The notes beneath the pieces were generated by a model. That model made no database searches. It was not told the DNA's origin and saw only the letters and a program-made list of their open reading frames with translations. From an uncultured Pseudomonadota bacterium (GTDB lineage: Bacteria; Myxococcota_A; UBA796; GCA-2862545): DNA of 8,616 nt. The stretch spans positions 1-8,616 of the forward strand of contig CALATR010000462.1 in assembly GCA_937891875.1 (NCBI GenBank). The letters are read 5' to 3'. Made by a program: the position numbers and the translations under genes. Shown one piece after another: positions 1 to 6,624 of the stretch (positions within the stretch are counted from its first letter, which is position 1; each line of letters starts with the position of its first letter).

Positions 1-1404
1 CCCGCCTGCCTCGCCAGGGTCGAGACGCGCCTGGCCATGGGCTTCAGCGCGGTTCCGGGCACCGGCTTCACGACCTCGACGGACGGCGGCAGCCTGGGAC
101 GGCAGTCCGATCTCGCCACCGCCATCTACGACGCGGTGGAAGACTGGGACGAGGATGCCCACGCGCCCGGCTCCACGGTAGGCCGCCTGGTCCTCAACCT
201 CTCCCTGTCCTGGCATCCGGAGACCAACCCCGCGACCGCGCGCACGGCTACCGAGGACGCTGTCTTCAAGGCACTGCAGTACGCGTCGTGCCAGGACGCT
301 CTCGTGCTGGCCGCTGCGGGGCACGACGACACCCCGATCGACGAGTCGGGCGGGAGTGGCGCCTCGCTCCCGGCGGCCTGGGAGGCCAACCCCGAGCCGA
401 GCAACGGGGAGTGCAACACGCTCTTCAGCGGCGTCTACTCGCGAAGCTCGCGCACCACCAACTACCGGCCCCTGGTCCACGCGGTGTCTTCGGTCACGAG
501 CCAGCACCGCCGAAGCGCGTACGCCCGACCGGGCAGCCTGCCGAAGCTCCTGGCGCCGGGTGAGTTCCTGACCATGACCCCACCGGGGAGCTCCGACCCG
601 CTGGACCCGATCACCGGCACGTCTGCGGCGACCGTCGTGGCCTCGTCTGCTGCGGCTGTCGCGTGGGCGCTGGAGCCGAGTGCCTCCCCCCACGACATCA
701 TCGTCGACCACGTCTACGGTGCCGGACAGCCGTACCTGGACGACGACGGCAACCTGGTCGACGCGATGGTCCACGTGAGCGGCAAGGTCCCCCAGCCGGC
801 CCGGATCGTCAACGTGTGCAAGGCCGCGCTCAGCGCGGCGTCGACGGCGGTCGTGCCGACGACCACGGTCTGCGACACAGCCGCCGTGGACCCCATCGAC
901 TCCGCCAGCCCCCCCACGACCGTCGACGGGTCGCTGGGTGACTCGTCCAGTGCGGAGTGCATCACCGGGTATGGGGAGTACTTCTACTACGGGTCGAGCA
1001 ACTGGACGGGTGGCTACGACTGCCCGTCCCAGGAGCTGCTCGGCGCTGCTGCCGTCGGCACGGTCCTGCCGATGCCGCCGAACATGATCTGCCCGCAGTG
1101 TCCGGTGCACCTGACCGCACCGCCCATCGCCGAGCTCCACCTCGCGGGCGACTTCAGCCAGATCGAGAACGAGGTCATCACGGTGCACTTCGAGGGTGCC
1201 ACGGCCGAGGTCCGCCACTATCCCCTCGCGGATATGGCTGTGGACGTCTCCAGCGGCAGCATGGCCATCGTCGAGCTCCCCGCCGACGCCCTGGAGCACT
1301 GGGACGGCGGTCAGCGCTACGACGCCATCAGCGTCACCCTCGACTACACCCTGGCCGGCCAGAACTACAGCTACTCGGACACCCTGCATCTCGAGGGCTT
1401 CTAG
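1..1404 (+). CDS. S8 family (subtilisin-like) serine peptidase, C-terminal part, 5' end outside window
   Basis: This is probably a secreted protease. The frame is open from base 1, so the real start and the catalytic Asp and His motifs lie upstream. The ATG at 37 is internal and has no convincing ribosome binding site. Seen here: the core-strand motif LNLSLS, then LAAAGH (codon 322-324 is His) followed by SLPAAWE, which matches the post-oxyanion 'PA' loop. Next comes the nucleophile motif GTSAAT with the catalytic Ser codon at 622-624, followed by a typical long Ala-rich helix. After about base 720 there is a roughly 220-residue tail with many Cys, including a CPQC motif near 1093. It is probably a beta-rich accessory domain with disulfides, which fits export. 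The oxyanion-hole Asn expected after AAG is His, so activity is uncertain. The gene ends in a CTAG shared with the convergent minus-strand gene. Family assignment is firm; substrate is unknown. Confidence 0.85.
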   Translation, partial: PACLARVETRLAMGFSAVPGTGFTTSTDGGSLGRQSDLATAIYDAVEDWDEDAHAPGSTVGRLVLNLSLSWHPETNPATARTATEDAVFKALQYASCQDALVLAAAGHDDTPIDESGGSGASLPAAWEANPEPSNGECNTLFSGVYSRSSRTTNYRPLVHAVSSVTSQHRRSAYARPGSLPKLLAPGEFLTMTPPGSSDPLDPITGTSAATVVASSAAAVAWALEPSASPHDIIVDHVYGAGQPYLDDDGNLVDAMVHVSGKVPQPARIVNVCKAALSAASTAVVPTTTVCDTAAVDPIDSASPPTTVDGSLGDSSSAECITGYGEYFYYGSSNWTGGYDCPSQELLGAAAVGTVLPMPPNMICPQCPVHLTAPPIAELHLAGDFSQIENEVITVHFEGATAEVRHYPLADMAVDVSSGSMAIVELPADALEHWDGGQRYDAISVTLDYTLAGQNYSYSDTLHLEGF

Positions 1405-2042
1405 CCTCCGCCTCCATCCCCACCGGCGCTGACGCTCGGCTCCTCCACGGGGTCGACGTCAGCGCCGCCGTAGATCCAGGGGTCCTGCTCGGGCTCGGGC
1501 TTCTTGCGGTAGCCGATCCTCCCGATGATGCCGAAGCCCATGCCTCCGGTGAAGGACGTGCCGCGGTCCTCGACCCACTCGGGGCCGCCCTCGAAGCGGG
1601 CCACGAGGCCGACGTTGGGGAAGAGCCAGTACACCCCGCCGAGGGTGCCGCGGGAGCCCACCCCGAAGACGAGCGCCTCGTCGCGCACGTCCTCGCCGAT
1701 CACGCGAATGGTCGGTCCGACGGCCACCTTCCAGTAGGCGCCGATCCGCAGCAGGTCGATCCCCCGGCCCACCTCGGGGGCGACGAAGAGGGTGGACTCG
1801 ATGAGGTCCTGGGCGAGCAGGGGGGCCGTGCGCGCGCCGATCTGCAGGCCGGCGCGGGTGTGGGGCCCGTACATCAGGGTGCCCTCGTAGGGGCCCCAGA
1901 AGGCGTCCACGTCGAAGTGCAGGGAGTTGCCCTGGACCAGCGGGCCGCCGTGGTTGGACCACGCGGCCCCCGGAGACACCTCGAGCAGGGCGCCGCCACC
2001 GCCGGCGTGGGCGACACAGGCCAGGAACAGCGTGGCGATCAC
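1401..2042 (-). CDS. small secreted protein, possible outer-membrane beta-barrel, function unknown
   Basis: I do not recognise the family. The start is GTG at 2042, overlapping the upstream stop as GTGA. A GGGAGG ribosome binding site lies 5 bases upstream, and no other start is in reach. The 213-residue product opens with a very short hydrophobic stretch (MIATLFLACVAHA) that looks like a minimal signal peptide cut after AHA. The Cys at residue 9 fits a lipobox poorly. The body alternates polar and hydrophobic residues with many Gly and aromatics (GLQIGAR, GAYWKVAVGPTIRVIGE, GGVYWLFPNVGLVARFEGG, GMGFGIIGRIGYR), as in a small outer-membrane barrel or a beta-sandwich. The C-terminus is a Pro/Asp/Glu-rich tail ending in four Gly, which is not a classical barrel C-terminus. 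Translation is probably coupled to the phosphoesterase upstream, so the two may share a substrate or location. Confidence 0.7.
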   Translation of the reverse strand: MIATLFLACVAHAGGGGALLEVSPGAAWSNHGGPLVQGNSLHFDVDAFWGPYEGTLMYGPHTRAGLQIGARTAPLLAQDLIESTLFVAPEVGRGIDLLRIGAYWKVAVGPTIRVIGEDVRDEALVFGVGSRGTLGGVYWLFPNVGLVARFEGGPEWVEDRGTSFTGGMGFGIIGRIGYRKKPEPEQDPWIYGGADVDPVEEPSVSAGGDGGGG

Positions 2043-3583
2043 GGGAGCCTCCCGCCGTGGGCGATGGCGTCGAAGTAGCTGAACAGCTCGGTCTCGCGAT
2101 GCTCGAAGGCGTAGCGCTGGCAGCTGCCGTCGGGCTCGATGTGCCAGGCCACGACCTGCACGTCGTCAGGCGTCAGCTCCAGCGCCCACAGCAGGCGTAC
2201 GAAGCGGCCGGCGGCGCCGGAGTTGTAGTAGCGACCGACCCGGCCGGCCTGGATGTCGCGGACCTCGTGGGAGTGGCCGAGGACCAGGCCGATGTCGAGC
2301 TTCCAGCGCTCGAGCGCGTAGACGATCTGGGCCTCGTCGAGGTGGCGGAACTTGAAGAACTGCTCGCCGAGCATGGCCTGGTCGATGAGGTCGCCGGGAC
2401 GGACCGAGCCGTAGCGCACGCCCTGGCGCCAGTCGGCAGCCCCGTACTCCCAGGCGATGGGGTGGCCGAACAGCCCCTCCCAGGTGGCGGCCCACAGGGC
2501 GTCGTCGCGGTCACGATCGGCCAGCAACGCCGACAACAGCAGGCCGGAGACGCCGGTCTGCACGTGCTCGCCGTGGGTCGACAGGCGGTTGGGGAAGCCG
2601 CCCTCCAGGATGCGGCCGACCTCCTTGTCCCGCCAGATGCGGTCCGGCCCCTGGAACCACACGCCGAGGCACTCCGAGATCACCTCGCCGTACAGGCTGG
2701 CGACGCCGGGCGCGGTGGCCTGGTCGAACTGGTGGCCGTGCAGGATGGCGTAGGGCTGATCCCGCTGGACGAGGGCGACGTCGACCGGCACCAGGTGGCG
2801 CTCCTCGACGTCGAGCGCCTGCAGGTCGTAGTCGTGGTTGCCCGCCACCCGCACCAGCTGCCCGGTCGCGGCGAGCTGGGCGAGCACGTCGTAGTAGGGC
2901 TGGTTGCCTGGCGCCGAGCGGATCTTGCGGAACTGCTCCTGGCGTCGGATGCGGCGGGCCTGGATCAGGCGATCGACCAGCTCCACCGGGGCCTCGCGGA
3001 AGGCCTGGATCAGCCGGCGACCCTCCTGGCGACGGACCGGTCCGCCACCCCCGATCGAAAGGACCGAGGCGTACATCTCTTCGGTGATCTGCGGCTCGAG
3101 CACGACCAGATCCTCGACGTCACCGTTCTCGACGACGGTCCAGCCGCCCTGGCCGTAGTGGCCGAGGACCTTGGCGTAGCCGGCGCGGTTGCGACGCCAG
3201 ACCCCGGACTGACGGTTGTCGTCCGGGAGGATGTGGTGGTCGGAGAAGACGACGACCCGGTCGTTGTCGATCCGGCGCACGTGGCGGAAGCCGGTCCGCG
3301 GCACCTGCTTGCCCGCGAGCACCCGGGACAGGCTGCCGACGGCGCGCTCGACGGTCTCGACCGTGCCTGGCCACGCGCCGAGCTGGCGCATGATGCTCTG
3401 CACCCGGAACAGGCTCCGAAACGTCTTCTTGTCGCCGTTGAGCGCGTAGGCGTCCGCCATCTCCATGAACAACGAGCGCTCCACCCCCGAGGCCACGCCT
3501 GCCTCGGCTTCCTGGGTGTGCGCGCCAATGACCGCCGCCGCGGCGAGTCCCTGCAGGAACTCCCGCCTGCCCATGCTGCCCAT
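2039..3583 (-). CDS. Tat-exported calcineurin-like metallophosphoesterase
   Basis: This is a predicted periplasmic or surface phosphoesterase with a two-metal centre. The start chosen is ATG at 3583, with GGGAG 5 bases upstream; the GTG at 3616 and the ATG at 3574 are alternatives. The N-terminus has a twin-arginine motif (GRREFLQG) followed by an Ala-rich hydrophobic stretch and a likely cut after AEA. Numbered from 3583, all five family motifs are present: D115-x-H117 (FSDHH), GD155xxD158 (NGDVED), GNHD at 248-251, HGH at 282-284 and GHSH at 436-439, followed by YNSGAAGR. The HGHQFD segment recalls the COG2908 group that includes LpxH-like UDP-diacylglucosamine hydrolases. At 514 residues this is about twice the length of E. 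coli LpxH, with roughly 150 residues between HGH and GHSH. Tat export argues against the cytoplasmic LpxH role. The substrate is not known. It is followed with a 4-base overlap by the small secreted protein gene. Confidence 0.85.
   Translation of the reverse strand: MGSMGRREFLQGLAAAAVIGAHTQEAEAGVASGVERSLFMEMADAYALNGDKKTFRSLFRVQSIMRQLGAWPGTVETVERAVGSLSRVLAGKQVPRTGFRHVRRIDNDRVVVFSDHHILPDDNRQSGVWRRNRAGYAKVLGHYGQGGWTVVENGDVEDLVVLEPQITEEMYASVLSIGGGGPVRRQEGRRLIQAFREAPVELVDRLIQARRIRRQEQFRKIRSAPGNQPYYDVLAQLAATGQLVRVAGNHDYDLQALDVEERHLVPVDVALVQRDQPYAILHGHQFDQATAPGVASLYGEVISECLGVWFQGPDRIWRDKEVGRILEGGFPNRLSTHGEHVQTGVSGLLLSALLADRDRDDALWAATWEGLFGHPIAWEYGAADWRQGVRYGSVRPGDLIDQAMLGEQFFKFRHLDEAQIVYALERWKLDIGLVLGHSHEVRDIQAGRVGRYYNSGAAGRFVRLLWALELTPDDVQVVAWHIEPDGSCQRYAFEHRETELFSYFDAIAHGGRLP
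2048..2053 (-). promoter_or_regulatory. ribosome binding site of the small secreted protein gene, inside a palindrome
   Basis: On the minus strand GGGAGG lies 5 bases before the GTG start at 2042, within the last codons of the phosphoesterase gene. It sits inside a 13-base inverted repeat at 2042-2054 (CGGGAG, one centre base, CTCCCG). If this folds in the mRNA, ribosomes finishing the upstream gene would need to open it, which would strengthen translational coupling. The folding is inference. Confidence 0.55.
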
Positions 3584-3588
3584 GCCAA

Positions 3589-3593
3589 CTCCC
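3589..3593 (-). promoter_or_regulatory. ribosome binding site deciding the phosphoesterase start
   Basis: GGGAG on the minus strand lies 5 bases before the ATG at 3583. No comparable site precedes the alternative GTG at 3616. Starting here places the twin-arginine motif about 6 residues from the N-terminus, as is normal for Tat signals. Confidence 0.55.
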
Positions 3594-3607
3594 GCGTGCA
3601 GGGCGCG

Positions 3608-3636
3608 ACCGTACACGGACGCATCGGGTCGGGCAA
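3608..3636 (-). promoter_or_regulatory. candidate sigma70-type promoter for the phosphoesterase operon
   Basis: Read on the minus strand, TTGCCC (3636-3631, -35-like, 4 of 6 to TTGACA) is separated by exactly 17 bases from TACGGT (3613-3608, -10-like, keeping the key T1, A2 and T6). Transcription would begin near 3601, giving a leader of about 18 bases before the ATG at 3583. This also supports 3583 over the upstream GTG at 3616. Promoter consensus in this organism is unknown, so this is a weak call. Confidence 0.35.
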
Positions 3637-3711
3637 TCGCGCCTGGAGCGGTGGATCCGCAGGCGACGATGACGATTAGTTCCGATTCGGCTCCCCGGCG
3701 TCCAGTCCCAG

Positions 3712-3717
3712 TTAGGT
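3712..3717 (+). promoter_or_regulatory. possible -10-like element of the lipoprotein gene
   Basis: TTAGGT is followed directly by GCGGCC and then the ribosome binding site at 3728. A closely similar arrangement (TAGAGT then GCGGCC then GAGGAG) precedes the gene at 6625. No good -35 hexamer was found at 16-18 bases upstream. The call rests only on the similarity between the two sites. Confidence 0.2.
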
Positions 3718-3727
3718 GCGGCCCCCC

Positions 3728-3734
3728 AAGGAGG
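3728..3734 (+). promoter_or_regulatory. strong ribosome binding site of the lipoprotein gene
   Basis: AAGGAGG is a near-perfect complement to the 16S rRNA 3' end. It is spaced 7 bases from the ATG at 3742, which fixes that start and suggests efficient translation. Confidence 0.8.
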
Positions 3735-3741
3735 ACGTTCT

Positions 3742-6558
3742 ATGCGCTCTGTTCTGATTCCGTCCGTCGTGCTGCTGCTTGCAGCCTGCAATGCGCCGCC
3801 CAGCGCGCCCGCCCTGCACATCGAGCCCGCCGAGCCCGCGTCCTTCGAGGACCTCTCGGCCGTGCTCGACGATCCGGGCGCTGACCCCAACGACGACGAG
3901 ATCGTCTACATCTGGTCCTGGTCGCGCAACGGCGAGCAGGTGGACGTGGACGGCTCGGTCGTGCCCGCCTCGCTGACCCGCGCCGGCGAGGTCTGGAGCG
4001 TCAGCGTCACTGCCACCGACGGCAAGGCGTACAGCGAGACCGTCGCGTCCGCCGACGTCACCGTGCAGAACACCGCACCCACCGCGACCGTGGTCGTGCT
4101 GCCCGAGCTCCCGCTGTCGAGCCAGGACCTCACCGCCTTCGCCGAGACCGAGGATCTCGATGGCGACGACGTCACCGTGGCCTGGTCGTGGACGGTCGAC
4201 GGTGCCGACGCCGGCATCTCCACCGCCACCGTGCCCGCCGAGCGCACCGCTCGCGGCGAGACCTGGGAGGTCACCGCGACCCCGACCGACGCCGAGGGAC
4301 TCGCCGGTGAGGCGGTCACGGCCAGCGTCGTCGTCGACAACCTCCCGCCCCAGGTCACCGGCGTGGAGCTCACCCCGCTCGACCCGACCGAGGGCTCGAC
4401 CATCACCGCCGCGGCGACCGGCGTCGATCCCGACGGCGACGCCGTCAGCTTCAGCTACACCTGGCATGTCAACGGTGTTGCGGTGCCCGGCCTGGAGGAC
4501 GCCTCCATCGACGGCGCGGTCTTCGACAAGGGCGACGCGGTGCACGTCGAGGTCGTGGCCAACGACGGGCTGACCGACTCCATCCCGCTGGCGTCGGGCG
4601 CGGTCCTGATCGGCAACACCGCACCCACCGGCGACAGCGCGGCGATCACCCCGGGCGAGGGCGGCGTCGGCACGCTGTTCACCTGCACGGGCAGCGGCTT
4701 CACCGACGTGGACGCGGATCTGGTCGGCTGGCACTACCTGTGGCAGGTGGACGGCGTGACCGTCGCCAGCGGCGCGCGCCTGTCCGGAGCGGGGTTCCTC
4801 GCCCGCGGCGATCGGCTGGTCTGTGTCGCCATCCCCTTTGACGGCGAGCTCGAGGGCGAGGGCATCACCACCGACCCGGTGATTATCGGAAACACGGCGC
4901 CGATCCTCGATTCTGCGTCCCTGACCCCCACCGCTCCCCGCGAGGGCGACAGCGTGAGCGTGGTCCTCGGGCCGCACAGCGACGCCGACGGCGACCGCAT
5001 CAGCTTCGAGTACGCCTGGACGGTCAACGGCTCCAAGGCCGGCACCGCGTCGACCCTGGGCAGCGAGTCCTTCGCCAAGGGCGACCTCGTGGCCTGCACC
5101 GTCACCCCGTACGATGGCCTCGACCGCGGGGCCCCGGTGGCGATGAAGGGCGTCACCGTGGTCAACTCGACCCCCCGCGTCAGCAGCGCCCGGATCACCC
5201 CTGGCGCGGCGAAGACGGACGACGTGCTCACCGCCGTGTACGAGGCGGTCGATCCCGACGGGGACAAGCTCTCCGTGTCCTACGCCTGGACGGTGAACGG
5301 CAAGGCGGCAGGCAGCGGCTCGACGCTGGACGGCAGCAGCTCCTTCGAGAAGGGCGACAGCGTGGTCGTGACCGTGACTGTCGACGACGGCACCGACCGG
5401 AGCGCGCCCCTGTCCAGCGCGGCGCTCGTGATCGACAACAGCGCCCCCACCACGCCCACGGTGGACCTGGCGCCGGCGAAGCCCACCGAGGACGACGACC
5501 TGGTCTGCGTCATCTCCACGCCCAGCACCGACGCCGACAGCGGTGACACGGTGACCTACGACATCGTCTGGCTGCAGGACGGCGCGACCTACACGGGCTC
5601 GACCTCCACGACCACCGTGTCCGGCGACACCGTGCCCGAGGCGTCCACCGCCGCGGGCGAGGTCTGGACCTGCGAGGTCACCGCCGGCGACGGCACCGAC
5701 GACAGCGGCGTCGCCAAGGCGTCCATCACCATCGGCCGCTCGTCCTTCCGCGCGTTCGACGGGACGAACAACGGCAAGTGGGAGGACATGGGCTACCCCT
5801 CGTCCGATCCGCTCTACTCGCTGCAGACCTACGGTTCGAAGGACATTCCCGAGCTGTACAACATGTACGGGTCCAACCCCAAGGCCTACGACTACGCCAA
5901 GGAGAGCTGGCGCACGGCCAGCTCGTCGGTGCCGTACAACTCGCCGTGGACCAGCATGGCTCCGGTGGGCACGGACCTCTACATGGTCCGCAACAACAGC
6001 ATCTACCGCTACGACACGGTCGGGGACACCTGGGCCACGGTCACCTCGGTCACGGGCGGCGACGACCTGAACATGACCGAGTCCGACGCGGACGGCATCA
6101 TCTACGGCTACGTGAAGTCCGGCAACATCGTCATCTTCGACACGAAGAAGGCTCCGGGCAGCGGCAACCCGACCTACGTGAGCACGGGCGTCGGCGACGA
6201 GCACGAGACGCGCATGGGCTACGATCCCGACACGCACAGTGTCTATTTCGGGGCGTACAACGCGAAGAACCTCTACCGGTTCGACATCGCGACCGGCAAG
6301 ACGACCAGCATGCTGTCCCACCCCGAGTCGCAGCTGAACGACATCTTCTGCAGCGACCGGTCGGGCCATATCTACGCGGCCGGCGCCACCAGCGGCACGA
6401 CCATGTACATGTACGACATCGCGAAGAACACCTGGACGAAGATCGTCGATCTGCCCAGCAACCACGGCAACAACGGCTCCTGCGCCGTGTCCGAGGACGG
6501 CTACCTGTACGTGGGCACGGGCTCGAACCGCAAGTTCTACCGGCTGGGCCTGAACTGA
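3742..6558 (+). CDS. large lipoprotein with seven Ig/PKD-like tandem repeats and a C-terminal kelch-like propeller
   Basis: This is a predicted surface or outer-membrane lipoprotein of 938 residues. The signal peptide ends in a lipobox (LAAC, Cys16), with Asn after the Cys. Residues 25-667 hold seven tandem domains starting near 25, 116, 208, 300, 392, 483 and 574. Each has a Pro-rich opening, an acidic turn (clearest as DPDGD), a Y/W-x-W-x-V-N/D-G core strand, a KGD or AGE turn before a hydrophobic strand, and mostly an N-x-A/P-P linker. This resembles PKD or Ig-like beta-sandwich stalk domains. From about 668 to 938 the sequence changes to aromatic-rich repeats such as YRYDTVGDTW, YRFDIATGKT, YMYDIAKNTW and a final LYVGTGSNRKFYRL, as in kelch-like beta-propeller blades. 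The likely layout is a lipid anchor, a long rigid stalk and a terminal binding head. No catalytic motif is seen. The ligand is unknown. The gene is transcribed divergently from the phosphoesterase operon. Confidence 0.88.
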   Translation: MRSVLIPSVVLLLAACNAPPSAPALHIEPAEPASFEDLSAVLDDPGADPNDDEIVYIWSWSRNGEQVDVDGSVVPASLTRAGEVWSVSVTATDGKAYSETVASADVTVQNTAPTATVVVLPELPLSSQDLTAFAETEDLDGDDVTVAWSWTVDGADAGISTATVPAERTARGETWEVTATPTDAEGLAGEAVTASVVVDNLPPQVTGVELTPLDPTEGSTITAAATGVDPDGDAVSFSYTWHVNGVAVPGLEDASIDGAVFDKGDAVHVEVVANDGLTDSIPLASGAVLIGNTAPTGDSAAITPGEGGVGTLFTCTGSGFTDVDADLVGWHYLWQVDGVTVASGARLSGAGFLARGDRLVCVAIPFDGELEGEGITTDPVIIGNTAPILDSASLTPTAPREGDSVSVVLGPHSDADGDRISFEYAWTVNGSKAGTASTLGSESFAKGDLVACTVTPYDGLDRGAPVAMKGVTVVNSTPRVSSARITPGAAKTDDVLTAVYEAVDPDGDKLSVSYAWTVNGKAAGSGSTLDGSSSFEKGDSVVVTVTVDDGTDRSAPLSSAALVIDNSAPTTPTVDLAPAKPTEDDDLVCVISTPSTDADSGDTVTYDIVWLQDGATYTGSTSTTTVSGDTVPEASTAAGEVWTCEVTAGDGTDDSGVAKASITIGRSSFRAFDGTNNGKWEDMGYPSSDPLYSLQTYGSKDIPELYNMYGSNPKAYDYAKESWRTASSSVPYNSPWTSMAPVGTDLYMVRNNSIYRYDTVGDTWATVTSVTGGDDLNMTESDADGIIYGYVKSGNIVIFDTKKAPGSGNPTYVSTGVGDEHETRMGYDPDTHSVYFGAYNAKNLYRFDIATGKTTSMLSHPESQLNDIFCSDRSGHIYAAGATSGTTMYMYDIAKNTWTKIVDLPSNHGNNGSCAVSEDGYLYVGTGSNRKFYRLGLN
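3814..5742 (+). repeat. seven in-frame tandem repeats of about 275 bases inside the lipoprotein gene
   Basis: Domain starts fall near 3814, 4087, 4363, 4639, 4915, 5188 and 5461, giving a period of 273-276 bases. Protein similarity is clear but DNA identity is mostly eroded, so these are old duplications. Units five and six are the closest pair, sharing YAWTVNG at 5011 and 5281 with nearly identical DNA exactly 270 bases apart. Confidence 0.85.
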
Positions 6559-6570
6559 TCAGGGTGGGGC

Positions 6571-6595
6571 GGCCGTGGGCCTCGTGTCCACGGCC
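6571..6595 (+). terminator. stem-loop after the lipoprotein gene, possible terminator
   Basis: GGCCGTGG (6571-6578) pairs perfectly with CCACGGCC (6588-6595) around a 9-base loop, starting 12 bases after the stop. There is no following T-run, so it may be a weak or Rho-assisted terminator, or an mRNA end-protecting hairpin. It lies just before the next gene in the same direction and would separate the two transcription units. Confidence 0.5.
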
Positions 6596-6602
6596 CGTGC
6601 GC

Positions 6603-6608
6603 TAGAGT
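6603..6608 (+). promoter_or_regulatory. possible -10-like element before the gene pair at 6625
   Basis: TAGAGT keeps the T1, A2, A4 and T6 positions of a -10 hexamer and is followed by GCGGCC and then the ribosome binding site, as at 3712. No -35 match was found. A promoter here would leave a very short leader. Confidence 0.22.
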
Positions 6609-6614
6609 GCGGCC

Positions 6615-6620
6615 GAGGAG
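6615..6620 (+). promoter_or_regulatory. ribosome binding site deciding the start at 6625
   Basis: GAGGAG lies 4 bases before the ATG at 6625. The upstream in-frame GTG at 6607 has no such site and would put this sequence inside the coding region. The ATG start also gives a normal short N-region before the membrane segment. Confidence 0.6.
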
Positions 6621-6624
6621 CCGC

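Noticed and set aside
957..2078. A 373-codon plus-strand frame crossing the peptidase gene end and the next gene
   Set aside because: It runs out of frame through two supported genes and has the Arg/His/Pro-rich composition typical of an off-frame read.
2057..3679. A 540-codon plus-strand frame antisense to the phosphoesterase gene
   Set aside because: The minus strand carries all five metallophosphoesterase motifs and a Tat signal. The plus product has low complexity with no recognisable domain.
3584..3741. A small RNA or extra small gene in the divergent intergenic region
   Set aside because: The 158 bases show a promoter-like pair on the minus strand and a ribosome binding site on the plus strand. 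I saw no convincing hairpin with a T-run and no small frame with a start signal.
3712..6465. A 917-codon open frame on the minus strand, antisense to the lipoprotein gene
   Set aside because: Its product is a monotonous Gly/Arg/Val/His/Asp sequence with no domain, and it mirrors the third-position G/C bias of the plus-strand gene. The plus frame has a lipobox, a strong ribosome binding site and clear repeats, so the antisense frame is a composition shadow.
6607..6624. GTG at 6607 as the start of the longer membrane protein gene
   Set aside because: It has no ribosome binding site, while GAGGAG precedes the ATG at 6625. The extra residues are only MRPRSR.
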